A DNA stretch of 64,000 nt. Source: Frondihabitans australicus. Lineage in GTDB: Bacteria; Actinomycetota; Actinomycetes; Actinomycetales; Microbacteriaceae. A program made the position numbers and the translations under genes. The number at the start of each line of letters is the position of its first letter. Within the stretch, counting starts at the first letter, position 1. A model generated the notes under the pieces. The model searched no databases. It had not been told where the DNA came from and saw only the letters and a program-made list of their open reading frames with translations. This document shows positions 34,292-44,645 of this stretch, piece by piece. The DNA is taken from the NCBI RefSeq assembly GCF_003634555.1, contig NZ_RBKS01000001.1, positions 2,170,001 through 2,234,000 of the forward strand, read 5' to 3'.

Positions 34292-34708
34292 GTGCGCCCC
34301 GACGAGCACCGGGTGGCGCGGGGCTGGCGCTTTGACGTGACCGAGGGCACGGTGACTCTCGTGGCCATCGACTTCGCGCTGAGTCTCGATGTCTTCGTCG
34401 ACCTGGAGGCGACCCTCAGGGTGCGAATCGAATCGGCCTTCGAGATCGAGAGCGGTGGCACCGTCGAGCGCGTGGAGTGGTCCACGCCCGCAGGTCTCGG
34501 GCGCTTCGCAGACCTGTACGGAGTGAGCGTCAGTCGTATCGACGTCGACGACGTCGGGGTGCTCGGTGTGGCCCTCGGTGACGGACGAGTGCTTCGCGTG
34601 ATCGCCGACGGCGAATACGAGGCTTTCGAAGTGGGGCCGACGGACGGTTCCTGGCTGCTCGTCGGCTCACCCGGCGGAGGCGTCGCCCAGTGGAGCCTGT
34701 CCGACTGA
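34292..34708 (+). CDS. hypothetical protein, possibly DUF6188-like
   Basis: 138 residues from GTG 34292, only 2 bp after the GntR stop, so translationally coupled. The sequence is beta-rich: GWRFDVTEGTVTLVAIDFAL, LEATLRVRIESAFEIESGG, then VLGVALGDGRVLRVIADGEY and EAFEV. This pattern is like DUF6188 (an immunity-protein-like beta fold), but I am not certain. No signal or membrane segment. It is followed by the 359-bp repeat-rich gap. Confidence 0.6.
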   Translation: MRPDEHRVARGWRFDVTEGTVTLVAIDFALSLDVFVDLEATLRVRIESAFEIESGGTVERVEWSTPAGLGRFADLYGVSVSRIDVDDVGVLGVALGDGRVLRVIADGEYEAFEVGPTDGSWLLVGSPGGGVAQWSLSD

Positions 34709-35067
34709 AGGTGCCTTGGCCGCAGGGACGTTCAGGAGGACGTGCGCGCCGTTCGGGAGGAAAACCCTCTCTCAGGAGGACTCCCCCGACTCGAGGCGCA
34801 CCGCCGTCGGGAGGAACTTTCTTGCCCACGGGAGGATCTCGACGCAATCCCCGACACTCGGGAGGAAAGAGCGCCCACGTCCACGACCTCGGGAGGGCCG
34901 CGCAGCGGTACTTCCTCCCGCACGACGGGCGTCGTTGGCAGCTCACACCTCCCGGTGGCGCGAACTCCTCCCGAACGTGGGGCCGAGCGGCGACGGCCGG
35001 TCGTGAGACAGTGGCTGAAAGCGAGAGCGTCCGACGACGGGCGCCGCACAGCACCGAGGGGGAATGC
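34709..35067. repeat. 359-bp non-coding segment with ten GGAGG-type motifs
   Basis: Seven copies of (T/C)(C/A)(G/A)GGAGG(A/G) face the plus strand with cores at 34735, 34756, 34775, 34810, 34831, 34861 and 34892, spaced 19-35 bp; three copies face the other way (34913, 34947, 34966). The outermost matched pair, CGTTCGGGAGG (34750-34760) and CCTCCCGAACG (34967-34977), forms an 11-bp inverted repeat around 206 bp, and the same 11-mers form the hairpin at 30255-30299. Reading frames across it give low-complexity basic peptides without family features, so I regard it as non-coding. The function is unknown. Confidence 0.65.
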
Positions 35068-35460
35068 ATGACGGGGACGACACCGGCCGGATGGTACGAC
35101 GACGGATCGGGCACTACACGGTGGTGGGACGGCTCGGGGTGGACCGAGAGCGTTCAGCCGGTCGGGGCTCCCCCGGCTCCTGCGCCCCAGCCTGTCGCAG
35201 CGGCGGCACCGGCGCCGGTCGTGCCCGCGGCGGCACACCCGTCCTCGGCCGGCCCGGCCTACGTGGTGATGCAGACGGTGCTCAAGGAGAAGTTCATCGG
35301 CACCGGCTCGGGCAACCTCACCGAGCTCGAGAACGCGATCAACGCCCAGGCCGCCCGCGGCTACCGCTTGCACACGATCACGACGGCGACCGGCGGCAGC
35401 AAGGGCCTGGCCGGTGGCGACCGCATCCAGGCGACGATGGTCTTTGAGCGGATCGGCTGA
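35068..35460 (+). CDS. DUF2510-DUF4177 protein
   Basis: 130 residues. The N-terminal DUF2510 reads PAGWYDDGSGTTRWWDGSGW (residues 5-24), a tryptophan-rich motif common at the termini of actinobacterial membrane proteins. A Pro/Ala linker (about 30-65) leads to a DUF4177-like domain with VVMQTVLKEKFIG, LENAINAQAARGYRLHTITT and the closing ATMVFERIG. Function of both domains is unknown. No transmembrane helix. One base separates its stop from the next ATG. Confidence 0.8.
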   Translation: MTGTTPAGWYDDGSGTTRWWDGSGWTESVQPVGAPPAPAPQPVAAAAPAPVVPAAAHPSSAGPAYVVMQTVLKEKFIGTGSGNLTELENAINAQAARGYRLHTITTATGGSKGLAGGDRIQATMVFERIG

Positions 35461-35461
35461 C

Positions 35462-35680
35462 ATGACCGCAGGAGCCGCCGACACCGTCACGCTGTGGCGC
35501 CCGACGGGGCCCGAAGAGCTCGATCTGGTGCGCGAGTCGGGCTGGACGGCCTGGCCGCCCCGTCTGCTCGATCAGATCCCCGCCGAGCGGCTCGACGACC
35601 TCAACGCGGCGATCGTCGGCCCGATCGAGGTCGTCCGCACCTTCCGCCCTGGCCCCGACGGCGCCCCCGTCGAAACTTGA
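35462..35680 (+). CDS. small ADP-ribosylation/crystallin J1-like protein
   Basis: 72 residues from ATG 35462, one base after the previous stop. TVTLWRPTGPEELDLVRESG followed by WTAWPPRL is the conserved core of small proteins labelled crystallin J1/ADP-ribosylation-like (WRPvGpxELxLi). In typical members the core is followed by QPIFYPVLN...; here the tail is instead DQIPAERLDDLNAAIVGPIE, so the C-terminal half is divergent. Role unknown. Confidence 0.65.
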   Translation: MTAGAADTVTLWRPTGPEELDLVRESGWTAWPPRLLDQIPAERLDDLNAAIVGPIEVVRTFRPGPDGAPVET

Positions 35681-35735
35681 CTCGATCGCGTCGCGCGAGC
35701 GTCCGCGCGGGCGACGGAGATGAGGGTGCAGGAGC

Positions 35736-36887
35736 CTACGCAGCCGGCACGATGATGTCGCGCACCAGGGCGTCGAGCTGAGCGTCGGCATCGAGGAACT
35801 GCCGCAGCGTGGTGACCGTCGCACCGAACCGCTCGAACTCGTCCACGGTCATGCCGTCGACGTCGTAGCCCCGCGAGAAGTCGGGGATCGCGTCGCGCAG
35901 CGCCTGGATGATCGCCGGGTCGACCGGCACGTCGATGCGGTTGTCCACGGGGACGCGCGCGGCGTTGATGTCGACGATCCACTGGAACGGCGGCGACACG
36001 ACGAGGTCGCCCCCGACGAGCTCGGACCACTGCATGTGGTTGCGGAAGGCCGCCGACAGGATGCGCGATCGGAAGCCCCGCGACACGAAGATGTGGTGCG
36101 CCTTCTTCAGCGCCGCAACGCCGGCCCACTCGAGGATCCCGGGGTCGACCATGAGGTGGTCGCGCTTGACGACGGTCTTCAGCCAGTCGTCGAAGCGGCC
36201 GCCCATGATCGTGACGACGTTGCCGAACTCGGTCTTCTCCGGCCGGTACGACGCCGGCAGACCGGAATCCGACGCGAGAGCCGCGGCACGGCGGTCCAGC
36301 CCGCGCTCGAGGGCCTCGGCGACGGCGACGGCCTGCGGCACGGTGAACGACACGGTGGCATTGATCGAGACGCCGCGGAACACGGCCTCCTCCATCGCCT
36401 CGATGCCGGTCTTCGTGGCGGGGATCTTCACGATGATGTTCTCAGCGAGGCCCGAGAAGTACTCCGCCTGCGCGACGAGCGCATCGCGATCGCGGTGGAA
36501 CCGCGGGTCGGTCTGCATCGACAGGCGCCCGTCACGGCCGCCCGTGGCGGCGAAGGCGGGCTCGAGCAGCTTGGCGGCGCCGATCGACAGCTCTTCGACG
36601 GCCATCCAGCCGAGCTCGGACTCGCCTGCGGTCGGGTGGAGGGCGGCGAGCTCTCGGATCCTGGGCACCCAGGTGTCGGGGTCGCTCTTGATGCAGGTGA
36701 GCGCGATGACAGGGTTGCAGGTCGCACCGACGGCGCCGAACTCGGCGATCGCGCGAGAGAGCTCGCGGGGGTCGGCGGAGTCGTTCCAGAGACTGGTCGG
36801 TGTCTCCCGAGCCGCACGGAGGGTGCTCGGGCGGGGGTCGAGGGCCGCGTCGTCGGTGACAGCGGAGGTGTCGACGGTCGTTGTCAT
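35736..36887 (-). CDS. transaldolase-family protein in the inositol regulon
   Basis: 383 residues. The TIM barrel has SLWNDSADPRELSRAI and GATCNPVIALTCIKSD near the start and the Schiff-base lysine in IIVKIPATKTG, followed by GVSINATVSFTVPQAVAVAE; these fit transaldolase. It is longer than classic TalB (about 320), and QTDPRFHRDRDALVAQAEYF is unusual. It would move a dihydroxyacetone unit between sugars. It is transcribed apart from the iol operon but has the same operator and the same promoter spacing. Its acceptor and donor in inositol breakdown are not known. Confidence 0.82.
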   Translation of the reverse strand: MTTTVDTSAVTDDAALDPRPSTLRAARETPTSLWNDSADPRELSRAIAEFGAVGATCNPVIALTCIKSDPDTWVPRIRELAALHPTAGESELGWMAVEELSIGAAKLLEPAFAATGGRDGRLSMQTDPRFHRDRDALVAQAEYFSGLAENIIVKIPATKTGIEAMEEAVFRGVSINATVSFTVPQAVAVAEALERGLDRRAAALASDSGLPASYRPEKTEFGNVVTIMGGRFDDWLKTVVKRDHLMVDPGILEWAGVAALKKAHHIFVSRGFRSRILSAAFRNHMQWSELVGGDLVVSPPFQWIVDINAARVPVDNRIDVPVDPAIIQALRDAIPDFSRGYDVDGMTVDEFERFGATVTTLRQFLDADAQLDALVRDIIVPAA

Positions 36888-36909
36888 GGGATCTCCAATC
36901 TCCGCCGCC

Positions 36910-36944
36910 AGTCTACGACGGCGAAGTCATAATGTCCTAACAAA
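36910..36944 (-). promoter_or_regulatory. Promoter and operator of the transaldolase-like gene
   Basis: On the minus strand: -35 GGACAT (36937-36932), 16-nt spacer, -10 TAGACT (36915-36910), leaving a leader of about 16 nt before the ATG at 36887. The operator-like AATGTCCTAACAAA (36931-36944) overlaps the -35 box, as expected for repression. The iolC promoter has the same spacing and the same overlap. Confidence 0.6.
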
Positions 36945-37047
36945 GTTGCCGAGCGTCCCAAGAGTTTGCTTGCCACCGAGAGACCGTCGTCGCTAGCGTG
37001 CGGTCAGGGGCTCAGCCCGTGGGCCCCCTCGATCAAGGAGGACCGCC

Positions 37048-37254
37048 ATGGCCGGAATCGCCGACAAGCTCGACAAGGCATACGAAGAGACCCCGATCGA
37101 CGACCTGGCGAAGCTGCCGGTCGCCGCGCTGCAGGGCGTCAGCGACAGCGACGCCGAGCACCTCAAGGCCGCGTTCAACATCACCACGATCGGCGATCTG
37201 GGCACCAACAAGTACTTCCTCTGGGCCCACGCGATCGCCACTCTGAGCGAGTAG
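37048..37254 (+). CDS. small helix-hairpin-helix-like protein, 68 residues
   Basis: Sequence opens MAGIADKLDKAYEETPIDDL and continues AKLPVAALQGVSDSDAEHLK, then AAFNITTIGDLGTNKYFLW. The pattern (LPVxxLQGVS...AFNITTIGDL) is like the HhH repeats of DUF4332-type proteins, which bind DNA or nucleotides, but with one unit only. A strong AGGAGG lies 8 bp before the ATG. It is divergent from the transaldolase-like gene and sits inside the inositol region, so it may share the operator at 36931. Confidence 0.65.
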   Translation: MAGIADKLDKAYEETPIDDLAKLPVAALQGVSDSDAEHLKAAFNITTIGDLGTNKYFLWAHAIATLSE

Positions 37255-37260
37255 CCCCCG

Positions 37261-38142
37261 CTACTGGCCGGTGGTCGCGTCGATGCGTCGGCGAATCTCG
37301 CCCAGCTGATACCGCGACACCTCGTCCGCGTTCTCGTCCTCGGCGAAGACGCTCGACACGACCACCGCGTCGTCGCGGTCGAAGAATCCCTGCCCGGCGA
37401 GCCCGGAGAAGAACTCGTCCCAGTCGACGTCTCCCCGCCCGATCGGCAGGTGCTGGTGGACCCGCACGGGGTTGCCGGGCGGATTCGTGATGTACCTCAG
37501 GCCGTGCGAGCGGTGGTGGTCGAAGGTGTCCGCGATGTGCAGCAGGCCGATCCTGCGCCCTGCCGCCTCGAAGATCGCCGGGCTCTGGTCGCCGTAGTGG
37601 AAGGTGTGGCAGGCGACGAACGCCATGCCCACGAGCGGGGAGTTGAGGCCGCGGATCACCCGCAGCGCCTCGAGACCGTCCTCGACGAAGTCGTCGGGGT
37701 GCGGGTCGATGAGCACGCGGATGCCCTCGCGCTCGAACAGCGGCAGCAGCTCTTCCATCGACCAGTAGAACGCGCGCTCGCTCTCTTCGGAGAGCTCGGG
37801 GCGGCCCGAGAACTCGGTGTTGATCGTGTCGACGCCGAGCCGGGCGGTGATCTCGATGACGCGCTTCCACTGCTTCACCGCGGCGCGACGCTCGTCTTCG
37901 GACGGACCCGACCAGCGCAGCACTGGCAGCACCGACGCGACGCTCACGCCCGCGTTGCGGCAGGCACGCGCGAAGTCGTCGACGAGGTCGTCGTCGGCCT
38001 TCGGGTGCCGGAAGAACGGGATGAAGTCCTTGTGCGGCGTCAGCTGCAGGTGGTCGTAGCCGAGGTCGCGCACCCTCTGCGGGAACTCCAGCAGCGTCAG
38101 GTCGTGATGGAACGGAGTGGGGTCGAGGGCGATCTTCACCAT
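37261..38142 (-). CDS. sugar phosphate isomerase/epimerase family protein (IolH-like TIM barrel)
   Basis: 293 residues from ATG 38142. It has the AP-endonuclease-2 TIM-barrel pattern: VKIALDPTPFHHDLTLLEFP, NTEFSG, VLIDPHPDDFVEDG, FVACHTFHYGDQSP and LLHIADTFDHHR; His, Glu and Asp residues here form the metal site in relatives. It is the last gene of the iol operon, where IolH-type proteins of unclear step are found. An inosose isomerase role is possible. Confidence 0.82.
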   Translation of the reverse strand: MVKIALDPTPFHHDLTLLEFPQRVRDLGYDHLQLTPHKDFIPFFRHPKADDDLVDDFARACRNAGVSVASVLPVLRWSGPSEDERRAAVKQWKRVIEITARLGVDTINTEFSGRPELSEESERAFYWSMEELLPLFEREGIRVLIDPHPDDFVEDGLEALRVIRGLNSPLVGMAFVACHTFHYGDQSPAIFEAAGRRIGLLHIADTFDHHRSHGLRYITNPPGNPVRVHQHLPIGRGDVDWDEFFSGLAGQGFFDRDDAVVVSSVFAEDENADEVSRYQLGEIRRRIDATTGQ

Positions 38143-38158
38143 GGTCGCAGGAGCCCGC

Positions 38159-39229
38159 TCACGCCGTCGCGAGCGAGGCCGCGGCGCCGGTCCCGGCCGT
38201 CGCACCACCGTAGAACGCCGGCTTCTCGAGCGCGTAGGTCACCGGCTCGCGGCGACCCGACTGCTGCGCGAGGACGCCCGCGTCGGCGACGACCGAGGCG
38301 AGGTAGCCGTCCCACGCCGAGGGCCCGTCGATCTCGCCGCGGTGGGCGGCGTCGACCCAGCGCTGGATCTCGACGTCGTAGGCGGCGCCGAAGCGCTCCT
38401 TGAACGACGGCGTCACCGACTGCCCGATCTGGCCTGCGGCTGCGACCTGGATGGTCTCGGCGCGGCCGATCGACGCGACGCCCGACTCGAAGACGGCGTC
38501 GGTGGTGACCTGGTAGCCGAACTGGATGTTGACGTTGATCTCGACGATCGCGAGGGTGCCCGAGGCCGTCTCGAGCAGGACGAACTGCGGCTCCGGCAGC
38601 CCCTCGGGGGCGAGCGAGTTGCGGCGCGGCTTCTTCACCTCGACCGACACGATCGGCTCGCCGACGATGAACGGCACGATGTCGATCTCGTGGATCACCG
38701 AGTCGGTGATGAGCGCCGACTCCGAGTAGTTCGGCGGCGTGGACGGGTTGCGGTGCGCGCAGTGGAGGGCGAGGAGCGCGCCCTGCTCGCCCGACTCGAC
38801 GAGCTGCCGGAGCTGCTGGTAGCCGGCGTCGAAGCGGCGCATGAAGCCGACCTGGATGTGCGGGCGGTCGAGCTTCTGCTCGGCCTCGATGATCCGCAGG
38901 CTCGACTCGACCGTGTCGGAGAGCGGCTTCTCGGAGAGGATCGCAAGGCCCTTCTCGAGGGCGGGCAGGATCACCGGCTCGTGCAGGAACCCGGGCGTCG
39001 CGATGATCACGGCGTCGAGCTCGACGCCCGCGAGCGCCTCCTCGAACGAGGCGAAGGTCTGCGAGCCGGGCGCGAGGGCGGCGGCGGCCTGGGCGCGGGC
39101 GGTGTCGGGGTCGACGACGGCGACGACCTCGGCTCCGGAGATCCGCTTCGTGATGCGCGAGACGTGGTCGGCGCCCATCATGCCGGCGCCGACGACGGCT
39201 GTGCGCAGGGGTGCGGGTGAGGTGCTCAT
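38159..39229 (-). CDS. iolG: Gfo/Idh/MocA oxidoreductase, inositol 2-dehydrogenase-like
   Basis: 356 residues. The Rossmann motif is VVGAGMMGADHVSRI; the cofactor Lys is in SEKPLSDT; the active-site pattern FMRRFDAGYQQL and HRNPSTP followed by DSVIHEIDIVPFI (Asp and His) match IolG-type inositol/scyllo-inositol dehydrogenases. It would oxidise myo-inositol to scyllo-inosose with NAD+. It lies 30 bp downstream of the iolE-like gene and 16 bp upstream of the iolH-like gene. Other Gfo/Idh members act on related sugars, so the exact stereo-substrate is inferred. Confidence 0.85.
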   Translation of the reverse strand: MSTSPAPLRTAVVGAGMMGADHVSRITKRISGAEVVAVVDPDTARAQAAAALAPGSQTFASFEEALAGVELDAVIIATPGFLHEPVILPALEKGLAILSEKPLSDTVESSLRIIEAEQKLDRPHIQVGFMRRFDAGYQQLRQLVESGEQGALLALHCAHRNPSTPPNYSESALITDSVIHEIDIVPFIVGEPIVSVEVKKPRRNSLAPEGLPEPQFVLLETASGTLAIVEINVNIQFGYQVTTDAVFESGVASIGRAETIQVAAAGQIGQSVTPSFKERFGAAYDVEIQRWVDAAHRGEIDGPSAWDGYLASVVADAGVLAQQSGRREPVTYALEKPAFYGGATAGTGAAASLATA

Positions 39230-39259
39230 GTGCTTCTGCTTTCTCAGAGACGTCGGTGC

Positions 39260-40189
39260 CTAGTGGATTCGGGCGTACGGCGAGGTCGCGAAGATGTGCT
39301 CGCGCGTGCGCGTCGCGATGCCGAGCGGGAGGTCGATCGAGGCGACCGGGAACATGTCCTGCTCGACGATGCCGAAGATCTCGGGGTCGATCTTCGCGAC
39401 CGCCTCGATGATCGGGGCGAGCTCGGGCACGCCCTGGGGCGGCTCGACCATGACGCCCATGGCGACGGCCTCGCCGAAGGGGATGTCGTTCTTCAGCACG
39501 GTGAAGCGGAGGTCGGAGTCGACCTGCTTGAGGTGCAGGTAGCCGATGCGCTCGGGGTACGCCTCGACGAGGCGCACGTTGTCGCCGCCGTAGTAGGCGA
39601 AGTGGCCGGTGTCGAGGCAGAGGTTCGTGAACTGCGGGTCGGTGACCTCCAGGAACCGCTCGGTCTCCTGGTAGGTGCCGACGTGGCTGTCCGCGTGGGT
39701 GTGGAACTCCTGCTTCACGCCGAACTCCTCGAGCAGCGCCTTCCCGAGCTTGTCGTGGCCTTTGCCGAGCTTGTCCCAGAGTTCGGGCGTGAGGGTGCGC
39801 GCCTCGAGGACCTCGTTGGTCGCGTCGCTGCGCCACAGGTCGGGGATCACGACGAGGTGCTCGGCGCCGAGCTTCGAGGCGAGGCCGGCGACGTCGAGCG
39901 CTTGGTCCCACGCCCGCTTCCACTGGTCGTCTCCCTTGTGCAGGCCGGTGAAGACGGTGCCCGCCGAGAGCTTGAGGTTCCGCTTGCCGAGCTCGTCCTC
40001 CAGCTGGTGCGGGTCGGTCGGCAGGTAGCCGAACGGCCCGAGCTCGAGCCACTCGTACCCGGCCTTCTCGACCTCGTCGAGGAAGCGGTCCCACGGGATC
40101 TGGCTGGGGTGCTCCGGGAACCAGACGCCCCAGGAGTCGGGGGCGGTGCCGATGCGGAGCTTGGTCTGGACGTCGGTCGTCGTGGTCAT
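39260..40189 (-). CDS. iolE: inosose dehydratase-like TIM barrel protein
   Basis: 309 residues from ATG 40189. KLRIGTAPDSWGVWFPEHPS is close to the IolE start (AP-SWG), followed by EVEKAGYEWLELGPFGYLPT, EFHTHADSHVGTYQETERFL and LCLDTGHFAYYGGDNVRLVE, which contain the metal-site Glu, Asp and His residues of this fold. In the pathway it removes water from 2-keto-myo-inositol to give a diketone. It lies 68 bp after iolD. Confidence 0.88.
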   Translation of the reverse strand: MTTTTDVQTKLRIGTAPDSWGVWFPEHPSQIPWDRFLDEVEKAGYEWLELGPFGYLPTDPHQLEDELGKRNLKLSAGTVFTGLHKGDDQWKRAWDQALDVAGLASKLGAEHLVVIPDLWRSDATNEVLEARTLTPELWDKLGKGHDKLGKALLEEFGVKQEFHTHADSHVGTYQETERFLEVTDPQFTNLCLDTGHFAYYGGDNVRLVEAYPERIGYLHLKQVDSDLRFTVLKNDIPFGEAVAMGVMVEPPQGVPELAPIIEAVAKIDPEIFGIVEQDMFPVASIDLPLGIATRTREHIFATSPYARIH

Positions 40190-40257
40190 GACTTCGGTGG
40201 CTTCTTTCGAACGAGAGGAACGAGAGGTGGGGGGTGATGGGCGCAGGATCGGGAGGT

Positions 40258-42167
<1,910 letters not shown>

Positions 42168-42171
<4 letters not shown>

Positions 42172-43088
42172 TCGCTTTCTGTTGTCGCTGCTGGTGCGGC
42201 CGCCGCGGTGTACGGGAGCCGGGGGTCAGGAGCCTGGGTCGCCCAGACCTCGCGGATCCAGCCGTGGGCGGGGTCGTCGGTGATGTTCCACACCCGCTCG
42301 GGGTCGGGCCCGGCCATCACGTTGAGGTAATAGAGGTCGTAGCCGGGAGCGGCGACCGCCGGACCGTGGTAGCCGTAGGGCACGAGGGCGATGTCGCCGG
42401 TGCGCACGATGCCGCTGATGTCGATCTCGCCGGCGGGCGACGAGTACGTGGCGAACATGCCGAACGGCTCGGCCGCCTCCGGCGCGTCGACGCCGCGCGA
42501 GACGTCCGACTCGAAGTAGTAGATCTCCTCGAGTCGCGACTCGACGCCGGGCTTCGCCTCGTCGTGCTTGTGGGCGGGGTACGACGACCAGTTCTCGGCC
42601 GGCGTGATGACCTCGCAGACGATGAGCTTCTGCGCGTGGAGGCCGGCCGGGGTGCCGTAGTTGTGCACCTGGCGGGTCGATCGGCCGGCACCGCGGATCT
42701 CGACCGGGATGTCGGCCTTCCGCAGCACCTCGACGGCAAGCGACTCGGTCGCCGGGGCCTCGGCGACCGCGACGCGGCCGGAGCCGGTCAGGGTCGCCGT
42801 CGCCGAGATGCCGAGGTACGCGACGTCGGGCGGGCCGTCGAAGACGCTCCCGCGGCCGGCGAGGTCGATTTCGCCCCCACCGTCGGCATCGGTCCACGAG
42901 ATGTGGACGTCGCCGGTGAGCGGGACGACCATGCGCTCGACGCCGGCCTGCTCGAGGAGGAGGCCGTCGCCGGTCGACAGGTCGCCGATCCTGAGGCCCG
43001 TGTGCTGCCAGCCGTCGAGCGAGGCGTCGACGACCGACTCCCACCCGCCTGCCGTCAACTCACCGCGGGCGAAGAACCACTGGCTCAT
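42168..43088 (-). CDS. iolB: 5-deoxy-glucuronate isomerase
   Basis: 306 residues from ATG 43088, which overlaps the iolA stop by 4 bp. A bicupin enzyme: RMVVPLTGDVHISW and SRQVHNYGTP-like segment, then the metal-site YPAHKHDEAKPGVESRLEEI and VPYGYHGPAVAAPGYDLYYL. It converts 5-deoxy-glucuronate to 2-deoxy-5-keto-gluconate. The His residues in HKHD and in GYHG are the cupin ligands in relatives. Confidence 0.95.
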
Positions 43089-44614
43089 GCCTGGGGGAAT
43101 CCGAGGTTGATGCCGCCGTGCGACGGGTCGGACCACCGCTGGGTGATCGCCTTCTCGCGGGTGAAGAAGTGGAACCCCTGCGTGCCGTACGCCTTCGAGT
43201 CGCCGAAGATCGAGTCCTTGAACCCGCCGAACGAGTAGTAGGCGACCGGCACGGGGATCGGCACGTTGATGCCGATCATGCCGACCTCGATCTCGTTCTG
43301 GAACCGGCGCGCGGCCCCGCCGTCGTTCGTGAAGATCGCCGTGCCGTTGCCGAACGCTCCCGAGTTGATCAGCTCGACGCCGTCCTCGAAGGTCTCGACG
43401 CGGACCACGCTGAGCACCGGGCCGAAGATCTCCTCCGTGTACACCCGGCTCGACGTCGGCACCCGGTCGATCAGGGTCGGGCCCAGCCAGAAACCGTCCG
43501 CCGCGCCGTCGACCTCGATGCCGCGACCGTCGACGACGACGTCGGCGCCGTCTTCGATCGCGACGTCGATGTACGAGGCGACCTTGTCACGGTGCACCTT
43601 CGTCACCAGGGGGCCCATGTCGCAGGATCGACGACCGTCGCCGACCTTCAACGTCTTCATCCGCTCGGTGATCAACGGGATGACCCGGTCGGCCACGTCG
43701 CCCACGGCGACCAGGACGCTGATCGCCATGCACCGCTCACCGGCCGACCCGAACCCCGCGTTGATGGCCGAGTCGGCGACGAGGTCGAGGTCGGCGTCGG
43801 GGAGGACGAGCATGTGGTTCTTCGCGCCGCCCAGGGCCTGGACGCGCTTGCCGTTCTTCGCCGCGGTCTCGTAGATGTACTTCGCGATCGGCGTCGAGCC
43901 GACGAACGAGATCGCCTGCACGTCCGGGCTGTTCAGCAGCCCGTCGACGGCGAGCTTGTCGCCCTGCAGCACCGTGAACACGCCGTCGGGAAGACCCGCC
44001 TCCTGGAACAGCTCGGCGAGGAACAGCGACGCCGAAGGGTCCTTCTCGGACGGCTTCAACACGACCGTGTTGCCGACCGCGATCGCGACCGGGAAGAACC
44101 ACATCGGCACCATCACCGGGAAGTTGAACGGGCTGATCACACCCACCACACCCAGCGGCGACTTCGTCGAGAACACGTCGACGCCGGTCGACACCTGCTG
44201 GCTGAACTCACCCTTGATCAGGTGCGGGAACCCCGTCGCGAGCTCCAGCACCTCCAGGCCCCGCTGGATCTCGCCCAGCGCATCCGACAGCACCTTGCCG
44301 TGCTCCGACGTCACGATCTCCGCCAGCTCGCCCTTGCGCTCGTTCACCAGCTCACGGAACCGGAACATGATCTGCTGACGCTTCGTGATCGACAGATCAC
44401 GCCACGCGGGAAACGCGGCCTTCGCCGACGCGATCGCGCGATCGATCTCCTCCTGGCTGGCGAGCGCGACATTCTTCGTCGCCACCCCCAGAGCCGGGTC
44501 GAACACCGGGGCCGTGCTGCCCGAGGTGCCGGCGACGAGGGCGCCGTCGATCCAGTGGCCGAGGGTCGGCACGTCGGCGGCGGTCTCAGCGGTCGTGGGG
44601 GCAGTGGTGGTCAT
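43085..44614 (-). CDS. iolA: methylmalonate-semialdehyde dehydrogenase (CoA-acylating)
   Basis: 509 residues. The catalytic Cys is in GFGSAGERCMAISVLV, and the MmsA/IolA signature PFNFPVMVPMWFFPVAIAVG is present. IolA turns malonate semialdehyde, NAD+ and CoA into acetyl-CoA and CO2. The general-base Glu of most aldehyde dehydrogenases is replaced in the QALGGAKNHMLVLPDADLDL segment, as expected for the CoA-acylating subfamily. It is the third gene of the operon, 31 bp after the Cgl0159-type gene. Confidence 0.94.
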   Translation of the reverse strand: MTTTAPTTAETAADVPTLGHWIDGALVAGTSGSTAPVFDPALGVATKNVALASQEEIDRAIASAKAAFPAWRDLSITKRQQIMFRFRELVNERKGELAEIVTSEHGKVLSDALGEIQRGLEVLELATGFPHLIKGEFSQQVSTGVDVFSTKSPLGVVGVISPFNFPVMVPMWFFPVAIAVGNTVVLKPSEKDPSASLFLAELFQEAGLPDGVFTVLQGDKLAVDGLLNSPDVQAISFVGSTPIAKYIYETAAKNGKRVQALGGAKNHMLVLPDADLDLVADSAINAGFGSAGERCMAISVLVAVGDVADRVIPLITERMKTLKVGDGRRSCDMGPLVTKVHRDKVASYIDVAIEDGADVVVDGRGIEVDGAADGFWLGPTLIDRVPTSSRVYTEEIFGPVLSVVRVETFEDGVELINSGAFGNGTAIFTNDGGAARRFQNEIEVGMIGINVPIPVPVAYYSFGGFKDSIFGDSKAYGTQGFHFFTREKAITQRWSDPSHGGINLGFPQA

Positions 44615-44645
44615 GCGATCTTCTTCTCTCTGTCGAGCTCGGGAG

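Noticed and set aside
34690-35067. Frame upstream of and in phase with the DUF2510-DUF4177 gene
   Set aside because: The added 126 residues are basic, Gly/Arg/Ser-rich and follow the GGAGG motifs; the real start MTGTTPAGWYDDG at 35068 begins the DUF2510 domain.
36888-37047. Possible riboswitch in the gap upstream of the transaldolase-like gene
   Set aside because: The leader is only about 16 nt from the predicted start site, too short for an aptamer.
40190-40257. Possible small gene or riboswitch between iolD and iolE
   Set aside because: Only 68 bp, with one GCAGGATC copy and a purine-rich AAAGAAGCCACC region that serves as the iolE leader; no stable structure seen.
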